Made by a program: the position numbers and the translations under genes. Below the pieces are notes generated by a model. It was not told the DNA's origin, did not search any database, and was given only the letters and a program-made list of their open reading frames with translations. Of a DNA stretch of 5,223 bases, positions 1 through 5,223 are shown in pieces. Source of the DNA: Thermoplasmata archaeon (GTDB taxonomy: Archaea > Thermoplasmatota > Thermoplasmata > Lutacidiplasmatales > UBA184); assembly GCA_030040865.1 (NCBI GenBank), contig JASHSX010000005.1:1-5223 (forward strand). Reading direction: 5' to 3'. Each line of letters begins with the position of its first letter. The first letter of the stretch is position 1.

Positions 1-1328
1 AACGTGAACGAATCGCCGCTCAGCGCGGACGTGGAACCACCGGTGGGAGTTCCCTCGATCCGGATCGGGAGGTCCCCATGACGCGTGATCGTGACCGTGG
101 AGTCGACGAGGGTCGCGGGAGTCTCGTTCAACGTGCCCACGAACGTCGAGTCCTCGACGCGCACCATGTTCGCGGCCCAGGTGACCGTGCCGACGAACCG
201 ATCGTCGACCCAGCTCAGGTCCGAGAACCGGTCTGCCTTTCCCGACGACGCGCCGGAGACCTGGACCGTCAGCGTGTAGGACGCCGGGGTTCCGGTGCTG
301 TTCGAGGTCACGTTCTCGAAGAGGGTGCCCCCCCAGCTCCCGCCAGTGGACGGGTCGATGGTGATCTCCCCTCGAACGAACCAGTTCTTGACGAGGCAGC
401 CCCGGGCCGGGGCCACCTCGAACGCTGCCTGCCCCTCGCCGGTGACGTTCTCCAGGGTGGCGCCTTCGATCCGGCCGATGTTGAGGAAGTTGGAGCCCGT
501 GTGGAACGCCCCGTCCGTCTCGTACGGGAGGCTGTTGTTGTCGGCGGAAAGGCGGTTCAGCACGTACCCAGTAGCCGGCGTCCCGCCCGAGGCCGCATCG
601 AGGTGGATCCCGTTGGGCTCCGTGCTCGGACCGAAGAGCCCCGACTCGGCGAGGTCCGTGAAGACGTGATGGGTTCCTCCGCTGCTGTCGAAGAGGAGCG
701 AGCCGGACCAGTCCTCCGCCGCCGTGTTCGCCTCGCCCCGCAGCGTGAGGTCGCAGATCTCGAAATTGTCGATCGGAGCCGGCCCCATGACCTGGATCAG
801 GTTGGCCGTCGTTCCGAGCACCGGGCGGTTCAGGGTGGGGTCGTACCGACCCAGCCGGGTGCCGTTGAGCGCCGTGAACTTCCCCACGGGATCGATCGGC
901 ATCGACACGATCGTCCGGCCGATGCCGGCCCCCTGGATCGAGACGTTGCTGTACTTCTGGAGCGAAAGCGTTTCACCGAGCACGTAGGTTCCCTTTTCGA
1001 GCTCCAGGGTCCCGCCGCCGGCGGATCCCAGCGCGTCGTAGTCGGCCAACAGGGCCGGCTCCATGTTCCCCGAGCCCGGGGCCAGCGATATCGTTCGATT
1101 CCCTTGAGAGCACTGAGCCGGGTTAGGGGCGGCCGCACCGCTGGTCCCTTGGTTCTCGGCTCCCGGCGGTGCGGGGAGCGGAGCACTGCCTGGGCGACCC
1201 GCCGACTGCGGCTGAGGGGGGCCGGACGAGAACGCAAGACCCGAAAGGACGAGCGCCGCCGCTGCGAGAAGAAGCACCGCGGGCCACACGCGGCCCGAGG
1301 GTCGGAGCCGGGCTCGGAAGTGCGACAC
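1..1328 (-). CDS. Secreted right-handed beta-helix (pectin-lyase-fold) surface protein, C-terminus cut by window edge
   Basis: This minus-strand frame is open from a GTG at 1328 to the left edge, giving 442 residues and no stop. The start is well bounded: an in-frame TAG at 1343-1341 lies just upstream, and GTG 1328 is the only start codon between. Residues 1-14 are arginine-rich and about 15-34 are hydrophobic (PAVLLLAAAALVLSGLAF), a signal peptide or N-terminal anchor. A Pro/Gly/Ala/Ser linker follows to about residue 72. Residues 105-142 read GGGTLELEKGTYVLGETL, then SNVSIQGAGIGRTIV. This is the usual entry to pectate-lyase-3-like beta-helices: 'GGGT-x-L-x-x-GTY', then 'N-V-x-I-x-GAG'. Later residues keep the rhythm of short strands and Asn/Gly turns (IDNFEICDLTLRG, IEGATLENVTGEG, VRVEDSTFVGTL). 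Eight sequons (N77, N128, N155, N264, N294, N339, N343, N401) suggest an exported glycoprotein. No catalytic residues can be assigned, so it may be a polysaccharide lyase or hydrolase, or a non-enzymatic adhesin or S-layer-associated protein. The fold call is fairly secure; substrate is unknown. Confidence 0.85.
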   Translation of the reverse strand, partial: MSHFRARLRPSGRVWPAVLLLAAAALVLSGLAFSSGPPQPQSAGRPGSAPLPAPPGAENQGTSGAAAPNPAQCSQGNRTISLAPGSGNMEPALLADYDALGSAGGGTLELEKGTYVLGETLSLQKYSNVSIQGAGIGRTIVSMPIDPVGKFTALNGTRLGRYDPTLNRPVLGTTANLIQVMGPAPIDNFEICDLTLRGEANTAAEDWSGSLLFDSSGGTHHVFTDLAESGLFGPSTEPNGIHLDAASGGTPATGYVLNRLSADNNSLPYETDGAFHTGSNFLNIGRIEGATLENVTGEGQAAFEVAPARGCLVKNWFVRGEITIDPSTGGSWGGTLFENVTSNSTGTPASYTLTVQVSGASSGKADRFSDLSWVDDRFVGTVTWAANMVRVEDSTFVGTLNETPATLVDSTVTITRHGDLPIRIEGTPTGGSTSALSGDSFT

Positions 1329-1348
1329 TAGAACGCCGTACTACATAC

Positions 1349-1365
1349 GCATAAAGATGTATAAA
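1349..1365 (-). promoter_or_regulatory. TATA-like promoter for the beta-helix gene
   Basis: Read on the minus strand, this stretch contains TTTATA (1365-1360) and CTTTATGC (1356-1349) in an otherwise G+C-rich window. The second element is centred about 25 bases upstream of the GTG at 1328. That is where an archaeal TATA box sits for a transcript beginning at the start codon (leaderless). The first would give a leader of roughly ten bases. No Shine-Dalgarno sequence lies before the GTG, which agrees with leaderless translation. TATAAA also reads on the plus strand, so activity toward the kelch gene is possible. No mapped transcription start supports either choice. Confidence 0.5.
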
Positions 1366-1525
1366 TGCGGGTCCACCGCGCGGGTCGCACGCTCGCCTCG
1401 CCCTTCTCGGACGGACGCAGTTCGGGGTCGGATCGAGGACCGGCCCTCGCCCTCTCGTGCTGCTCGGAGCGGAAGGCGGGCGGGGGCCCTCCCGCAGGGC
1501 GGGGCCGCGAGGATTCCGTGCGGAC

Positions 1526-1537
1526 AAACCATTAGCC
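1526..1537 (+). promoter_or_regulatory. Weak candidate promoter element for the kelch gene
   Basis: AAACCATTAGCC is the least G+C-rich patch close to the ATG at 1560 and is centred about 28 bases upstream, where a TATA box would lie for a leaderless transcript. It resembles the archaeal consensus poorly. The alternative is transcription from the AT island at 1349-1366, which would give a G+C-rich leader of about 170 nt. No Shine-Dalgarno motif precedes the ATG, which favours the leaderless reading slightly. Confidence 0.2.
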
Positions 1538-1559
1538 AACTGCGGGCTTCCTACCATCG

Positions 1560-4325
1560 ATGCGAGGGCCGGATCGCTCCCGTGCGGGCCGAAGGCGGCA
1601 TCGGATCGTGGCCGGCGTCCCTCGATCCGCCATCGGAGTCTCCCTGGCCCTGCTGATGGTCGGCGGTCTCCTGGTTCTCTCCGGGCCCGGGGCTGCCGTG
1701 CAAGCGCCCTCCTCCGCTGTCTTCCGGAACGTCGCGGAGTCCTCGACTGAGTGCCCGGTCCCGACCCCGGAAGTCGGGAGCGGGTCCGGGTGCGCCGCAG
1801 TGGCCGCCCCGGGCTCTCCGACCTCGCTCGAGCGATCGAACGTTCCCCTCACCGGAGGGACTCCGACCGCGACCCGGAACCTCGACTGGGGTACCGTCGT
1901 CCCCCCGACGATCGCCGCCGGATCGGGGGCCGGCTTTTCGGCCGATGCCATCGGGGAGCAGGCGGTCCTGTTCGGCGGCGACTCCGGTGGTACCCTCAGC
2001 GCTACTACGCAGGTCTACAACGAATCGACCGACTCGTGGGCCACCGTCTCGCCCGTCTCGGCGCCCTCCCCCCGCGCGGATTTCGCCTTCGCGTCGGACG
2101 ACGCAGACCGAAGCGCAGTGCTGTACGGGGGGCTCGTTACCGACTCCACGCTCCGGGTCGACAACTCGACGTGGATCTACAACTTCCCCGCGGAGAGCTG
2201 GGCCAACGTCACGACCGCCTTGGCCCCTCCCGCACGCGAGGACGCCGCGTTCGCCGTGGATCCGACGGCCGGTTTCGGTCTGCTCTACGGCGGCTGGAAC
2301 CCGAGCTACTCGGCAACGAGCTCGCTCACCTACAGCGATCTCTGGAAATTCTCGTTCGCCGGCGACACCTGGAGCGAGCTGAGTCCGACGGGCCCGGCGC
2401 CCGGCGCGCTTCAGGGCGCCATGTTCGCGTGGGACCCGACGACCGGAACCTTCCTCCTGTACGGCGGATGCTACCCGTGCACTTCGACGCTCTGGTCGTA
2501 CAACGCGACCACCAACGCCTGGACGCTGCTTCCGCCGGCGAGCGGCACGGTCCCCTCCGCGCGCGCGGACGGGGCATGGGCCTGGGACCCGGTCGACGCC
2601 GCCGCGGTCCTCTTCGGTGGGACGAACGGGGTCTCCGAGTTCAACGACTCCTTCGAGTACCTCCCCGGGACGAATGCCTGGATCGAACAGGCGACCTCGG
2701 TCGCGCCGACCGAGCGATCGAACTCGGCGGCGGCCTGGCTCGACGTCCCGGGGAACGAGACTCTCGTGCTGTCGGGCGGCAACGGACCGTCGACGATCGG
2801 GGCCGACCTGTGGCGACTCGCGCCGACCGCCAATCTCTCGGTCTTCGTGGAGAACGCCCAGAACAGCCAGCCGCTCGGCGCGGCCCGCGTGCTGGTCGAC
2901 GGGACGTCGCTCCTGAGCACCGGGTCCTCAGGCTACCTCAACTTGACCCAGGTCGATCCCGTCGCGACCGTGCTCAACGTCTCGCGGCTGGGCTTCGCCG
3001 ACCAGCAGAACGCCTTCTGGCTAACTCCCGCCTCGTCGACGTCGGTATCGTTCGCGCTCGCGCCGGTCGCCCCGGCCGTCGTCGACGTCGAGGTCGTGGA
3101 GAACGGCACCGGAGCGCCGCTCGCCGGGGTCGGCATCAATCTCACGGTGGAGGGGGTGGTGATCGGGGGAGGCAATCTCTCGACCGACACCGAGGGTTTC
3201 GTGAACTACTCGGCGGTCCCCTCGGCGATCCCGGCTCCGCTCGCGGTGATCGTCTGCGTGTCGCCGGAGAACTACACGGAGTCGCTCAACTTCTCGTTGC
3301 TCCCGGGAAGCGTGCACGACCTCGTCATCGTGCTCACGGAGTATCCGCAGCTCCACTTCCAGGTGACCGGACTCCTCGCTTCGCTCGCGGTGGTGCCGCT
3401 CGTGAACGCGAACGTGACCGAGAACGGCAGCCTGATCGGGCGCACGAGCGCGACGGGCTGGCTCAACGTCACGTCGGCCGATCCGATGGGCAACGTCACG
3501 CTCACGCTCTCCGCTCAGGGCTTTTCCACGCTCTCGCAGCCGCTCGTGCTGCCGCGCTCCGGCATCCTCGTCCGAACGTTCCAGCTCGTCGGCCTGCCGT
3601 ACGGTCGGTTCCAGATCACCGTCTTCGCCGCCGGCACGACCTCGGAGGTGCTCGGCTCGAACGTGACCGCCACCTCGGATACCGCCGTCACCTCGGTCGC
3701 GGTGCACACGATCGGGCCGACGCACCTGATCGGCGGCGCCAGCCTTTCGCTGCCGCCCGGGTACTACTGGCTCAACGCGAGCGCCTACGGCTACCACGGG
3801 AACAACTCGACGTCGCTCCGGGCGCTGCGCTCGAACCAGGTCATCAGCCTGGTCATGAACCTCACGCTGGAGCCCGGCACCAACATCTCCCTCCGCGTCC
3901 GCGCGGCCGGCGACGGGCCGCCTCTCTCGGGCGTAAAGGTGGTGTCGACCGGGATACCGGCCAACCTGACCTCGCGGAGCGGCTGGGCCAACTTCTCGAA
4001 CGTCCACTTCGGGCCGGCCCAGTTCAACGAGTCGCTGAGCGGCTACGAGAACAACACCACGCTCGTGCTCTCGGTCCCGTACGGCGGGACGGTCGATTAC
4101 TTCGTCACCCTGACGCCCCTCCCACCCGGCCCCGGCGGATCGGGCAATCTCACCGTCCCGTTCGGGCAGCTGTTCCCCAACCTGGGCATGATCTGGCCGT
4201 ACCTGGTCGTCCTCGGGGTCACGGTCGCGGGAGCGCTCGTCTACCTGCTGGCGCTCCAGGTCGCTCCGGCGCCCCCGCCCGAAAATCGGGCGGCAGCGCC
4301 GGAGGAAGAACGGTTCGATTTCTGA
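1560..4325 (+). CDS. Kelch beta-propeller / carboxypeptidase-regulatory-like repeat surface protein with C-terminal membrane anchor
   Basis: Complete gene of 921 residues. The ATG is forced: an in-frame TAG lies at 1533-1535, with no other start codon between. Residues 1-22 are arginine-rich and about 24-41 hydrophobic (IGVSLALLMVGGLLVLSG), a signal peptide, followed by a Ser/Pro/Gly linker to about 108. Residues 110-420 form six kelch-type blades. Their hallmark strands are AVLFGG (135), AVLYGG (186), GLLYGG (240), FLLYGG (298), AVLFGG (349) and LVLSGG (402); spaced tryptophans are W160, W214, W271, W321, W374 and W418. Residues 425-853 hold about five beta-sandwich repeats (starting near 425, 507, 597, 683 and 775) with 'G-x-P-L-x-G-V-x-V' and 'T-x-x-G-W/Y-x-N' signatures of the carboxypeptidase-regulatory/PEGA type. 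Residues about 878-900 (IWPYLVVLGVTVAGALVYLL) span the membrane, ending in an acidic tail (EEERFDF). There are 31 N-X-S/T sequons, 25 of them after residue 420. Likely role: a glycosylated cell-surface binding or adhesion protein displayed on a stalk; the ligand is unknown. It is divergent from the beta-helix gene and convergent with the membrane-protein gene. Confidence 0.93.
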   Translation: MRGPDRSRAGRRRHRIVAGVPRSAIGVSLALLMVGGLLVLSGPGAAVQAPSSAVFRNVAESSTECPVPTPEVGSGSGCAAVAAPGSPTSLERSNVPLTGGTPTATRNLDWGTVVPPTIAAGSGAGFSADAIGEQAVLFGGDSGGTLSATTQVYNESTDSWATVSPVSAPSPRADFAFASDDADRSAVLYGGLVTDSTLRVDNSTWIYNFPAESWANVTTALAPPAREDAAFAVDPTAGFGLLYGGWNPSYSATSSLTYSDLWKFSFAGDTWSELSPTGPAPGALQGAMFAWDPTTGTFLLYGGCYPCTSTLWSYNATTNAWTLLPPASGTVPSARADGAWAWDPVDAAAVLFGGTNGVSEFNDSFEYLPGTNAWIEQATSVAPTERSNSAAAWLDVPGNETLVLSGGNGPSTIGADLWRLAPTANLSVFVENAQNSQPLGAARVLVDGTSLLSTGSSGYLNLTQVDPVATVLNVSRLGFADQQNAFWLTPASSTSVSFALAPVAPAVVDVEVVENGTGAPLAGVGINLTVEGVVIGGGNLSTDTEGFVNYSAVPSAIPAPLAVIVCVSPENYTESLNFSLLPGSVHDLVIVLTEYPQLHFQVTGLLASLAVVPLVNANVTENGSLIGRTSATGWLNVTSADPMGNVTLTLSAQGFSTLSQPLVLPRSGILVRTFQLVGLPYGRFQITVFAAGTTSEVLGSNVTATSDTAVTSVAVHTIGPTHLIGGASLSLPPGYYWLNASAYGYHGNNSTSLRALRSNQVISLVMNLTLEPGTNISLRVRAAGDGPPLSGVKVVSTGIPANLTSRSGWANFSNVHFGPAQFNESLSGYENNTTLVLSVPYGGTVDYFVTLTPLPPGPGGSGNLTVPFGQLFPNLGMIWPYLVVLGVTVAGALVYLLALQVAPAPPPENRAAAPEEERFDF
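4264..4304. repeat. 41-nt near-perfect inverted repeat (RNA hairpin) at convergent gene ends; possible terminator or 3'-end stabiliser
   Basis: The outer arms CTCCGGCGC (4264-4272) and GCGCCGGAG (4296-4304) are perfect reverse complements of 9 bp. The inner arms CCGCCCGA (4275-4282) and TCGGGCGG (4286-4293) are perfect over 8 bp, closing an AAA loop. Only a 2x2 internal loop (CC/CA) interrupts them. In the minus-strand RNA the interruption shrinks to one G-G mismatch plus a U-G wobble, so the fold is stronger there. It overlaps the kelch gene's last codons, ending 18 nt before that stop, and lies 25 nt beyond the stop of the opposing membrane-protein gene. The structure is certain from the sequence. 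A role in transcription termination, RNA processing or 3'-end protection is inference, since no long T-run follows on either strand. Confidence 0.6.
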
Positions 4326-4329
4326 CAGG

Positions 4330-5223
4330 TCACGCGGTCCGGTCCGTCGCTGCCTCGACCGGACGACGAAGGAGGGCGGCGAGCAGCGCGATCAGCAGGG
4401 CCGCCGCGATGCCGACGAGCAGAAGAGAGCCGGCGGGGAAGGAGTAGGCGAGCGCGAGGAAGATCCCCCCCACGATCCCGGCACCGACGATCGGGAGTAG
4501 ACCGGGGAATCGGCCGGGAGGAGCCCCCCGGGGGACCGATCGCTCCGCGAGGAGGGTGCGGATCGTCTCGCCGAAGCGCCGGCCGAGCTCCTCGGGCGCC
4601 TCCGGACCCGGTCGCGCTCCCGTGGTGGTAGGCAGGTCGACGTCCCGCCCCGTGACGGGGCGCAGGAACGTCACGAGGGTGGCGAGCAGCGCCAGAGCGG
4701 CGAGGCCCGTGAACCACGGGTCCGTGACGGTCTCCATCGGGATCGGGCCCGGCGCCTGCCCGACGATCAGGTGCGCGATGCTCGCCACCTGATCGTCGAG
4801 CGCCGTGAACGTGCCGCGAACGAGCGTACCGGCGTCGCTGCCGAGTCCCTCCGACGACACGACGGAGGGGGCTGCGAGGAGCAGCACTCCGTCCGCGAGC
4901 GCCACCTGGAGGCCGACCAGGCGGGTCGCGATCCCTTCGGAGCTCCGTACGAAAAGCAGGAGGAAGACGATCGGGCTCGCGAGCAGGACCCCCCATGCGA
5001 CCTCGTCCACGGGGGTCCCGACGCCGGACGGGTTCCCCGCCGTGAGCAGGATCAGGAGGGCCAAGACGAGGAGGCCGGGTCCGCCGAACCAGAGACCTCG
5101 CTTCGGGTCCACGAGCGAGTACAGGCTCACGACGACGGTCACGAGGAAGCCCACGAACGCGACCGGCACCTGGCCCGGAGGGATCTCGGAGAGCCCGACG
5201 CCCGCGACGTACAGGAACGGAAG
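4330..5223 (-). CDS. Polytopic membrane protein of unrecognised family, N-terminus cut by window edge
   Basis: The minus-strand frame runs open from the right edge to a TGA at 4332-4330, giving 297 visible residues. A GTG at 5169 could serve as a start, but the 18 codons before it are open and begin hydrophobically (LPFLYVAGVGL), so the gene probably begins outside the window. Counting from the edge, hydrophobic segments lie near residues 21-38, 46-63, 74-91, 101-121, 170-188, 241-261 and 264-285, about seven helices, plus a partial one at the edge. Between the fourth and fifth is a stretch of about 50 residues including SSEGLGSDAGTLVRGTFTAL and PMETVTDPWFTG. Between the fifth and sixth is a Pro/Arg/Glu-rich loop of about 50 residues (RPGPEAPEELGRRFGETIRT), probably cytoplasmic. 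The C-terminus (RRPVEAATDRTA) is basic then polar. No transporter, channel or enzyme motif was recognised. Convergent with the kelch gene, so not in its operon; partners, if any, lie to the right of the window. Confidence 0.8.
   Translation of the reverse strand, partial: LPFLYVAGVGLSEIPPGQVPVAFVGFLVTVVVSLYSLVDPKRGLWFGGPGLLVLALLILLTAGNPSGVGTPVDEVAWGVLLASPIVFLLLFVRSSEGIATRLVGLQVALADGVLLLAAPSVVSSEGLGSDAGTLVRGTFTALDDQVASIAHLIVGQAPGPIPMETVTDPWFTGLAALALLATLVTFLRPVTGRDVDLPTTTGARPGPEAPEELGRRFGETIRTLLAERSVPRGAPPGRFPGLLPIVGAGIVGGIFLALAYSFPAGSLLLVGIAAALLIALLAALLRRPVEAATDRTA

Larger units (their letters stand above)
1329..1559. other. Divergent intergenic region between two exported-protein genes
   Basis: The 231 bp between the GTG of the beta-helix gene and the ATG of the kelch gene has two parts. 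Positions 1341-1366 are AT-rich and hold the promoter-like elements. Positions 1370-1525 are strongly G+C-rich and show no convincing gene: frames through it translate to arginine/proline-rich sequence typical of non-coding high-G+C DNA. A small inverted repeat GCCCT/AGGGC (1486-1490 and 1496-1500, five-base loop) is present but is no more than expected in such DNA. Because both flanking genes encode exported proteins, shared regulation from this spacer is plausible but unproven. Confidence 0.6.

Noticed and set aside
328..334. Seven-C run (seven G on the coding strand) in the beta-helix gene, with a similar run at 4465-4471 in the membrane-protein gene, as possible phase-variation tracts
   Set aside because: Seven bases is short for slippage-based switching and ordinary in G+C-rich Gly codons; the reading frame is sensible on both sides of each run.
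78..1331. 417-residue plus-strand open frame
   Set aside because: It is antisense to the beta-helix gene, and its product is Arg/Gly/Val-rich with no domain pattern. The opposite strand gives a signal peptide and a recognisable fold.
1486..1500. Small hairpin GCCCT/AGGGC in the spacer
   Set aside because: A 5-bp stem in such G+C-rich DNA is expected by chance, and it is not placed at a gene end.
1560..1610. Twin-arginine signal in the kelch protein
   Set aside because: The n-region has many arginines (GRRRHR) but lacks the S/T-RR-x-F-L-K pattern, so a general Sec-type signal is the better reading.
1357..1656. Small plus-strand frames in the intergenic region, including one starting at 1357
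   Set aside because: The translations are Arg/Ser/Pro-rich without a ribosome-binding site or recognisable features, and they run into the signal-peptide region of the kelch gene.
3021..4007. 328-residue minus-strand open frame
   Set aside because: It is antisense to the stalk region, rich in Arg/Glu/Val/His, with no motif; a shadow of high-G+C codon use.
1751..4447. 898-residue plus-strand open frame overlapping the kelch gene
   Set aside because: The product is arginine-rich and low in complexity, as expected for the shifted frame of a G+C-rich gene lacking stops. The kelch frame has clear repeats, a signal peptide and a membrane anchor.
4241..4996. 251-residue minus-strand open frame overlapping the membrane-protein gene
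   Set aside because: It is Arg/Pro/Gly-rich shadow sequence; the overlapping frame encodes well-formed membrane helices.
5167..5169. GTG at 5169 as the true start of the membrane protein
   Set aside because: The frame stays open and hydrophobic up to the window edge, with no Shine-Dalgarno or TATA-like sequence before this codon. An upstream start beyond the edge is more likely.
1..5223. tRNA, rRNA, CRISPR array, insertion sequence or attachment site
   Set aside because: No cloverleaf-like or rRNA-like sequence, no regularly spaced direct repeats, and no transposase or terminal inverted repeats were seen on reading both strands.

Overview
This window looks like a piece of a high-G+C archaeal genome. 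The best guess from sequence alone is a Thermoplasmata-like lineage with a glycosylated cell surface. Four things point that way. The proteins are rich in N-glycosylation sequons (N-X-S/T). Starts appear leaderless, with no Shine-Dalgarno in front. A TATA-like AT island sits at the expected distance from one start. The large surface protein is anchored by a C-terminal transmembrane helix with a short charged tail, not by an LPXTG or other bacterial sorting signal. The phylum-level placement is inference.

Layout. Positions 1-1328 (minus strand) hold the N-terminal 442 residues of a secreted right-handed beta-helix (pectin-lyase-fold) protein; its C-terminus lies beyond the left edge. Positions 1329-1559 are a divergent intergenic region. 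It contains the window's only clear AT-rich island (about 1341-1366), which fits a promoter for the beta-helix gene, followed by a very G+C-rich stretch. Positions 1560-4325 (plus strand) encode a complete 921-residue surface protein: signal peptide, six kelch blades, about five carboxypeptidase-regulatory/PEGA-like beta-sandwich repeats carrying most of its 31 sequons, a transmembrane helix and a short cytoplasmic tail. Positions 4330-5223 (minus strand) hold the C-terminal 297 residues of an unrecognised polytopic membrane protein whose start lies beyond the right edge.

How it fits together. Two exported, probably glycosylated, repeat-built proteins are transcribed divergently from one 231-bp spacer, which suggests co-expression at the cell surface (adhesion, polysaccharide binding or envelope architecture). 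The kelch gene and the membrane-protein gene converge with only 4 bp between their stop codons. A 41-nt near-perfect inverted repeat lies across this junction, inside the last codons of the kelch gene and just downstream of the membrane-protein gene. It is the most notable non-coding structure here.

No RNA genes, CRISPR arrays, insertion sequences or complete metabolic genes were seen. Most other long open frames are high-G+C shadows of these three genes.
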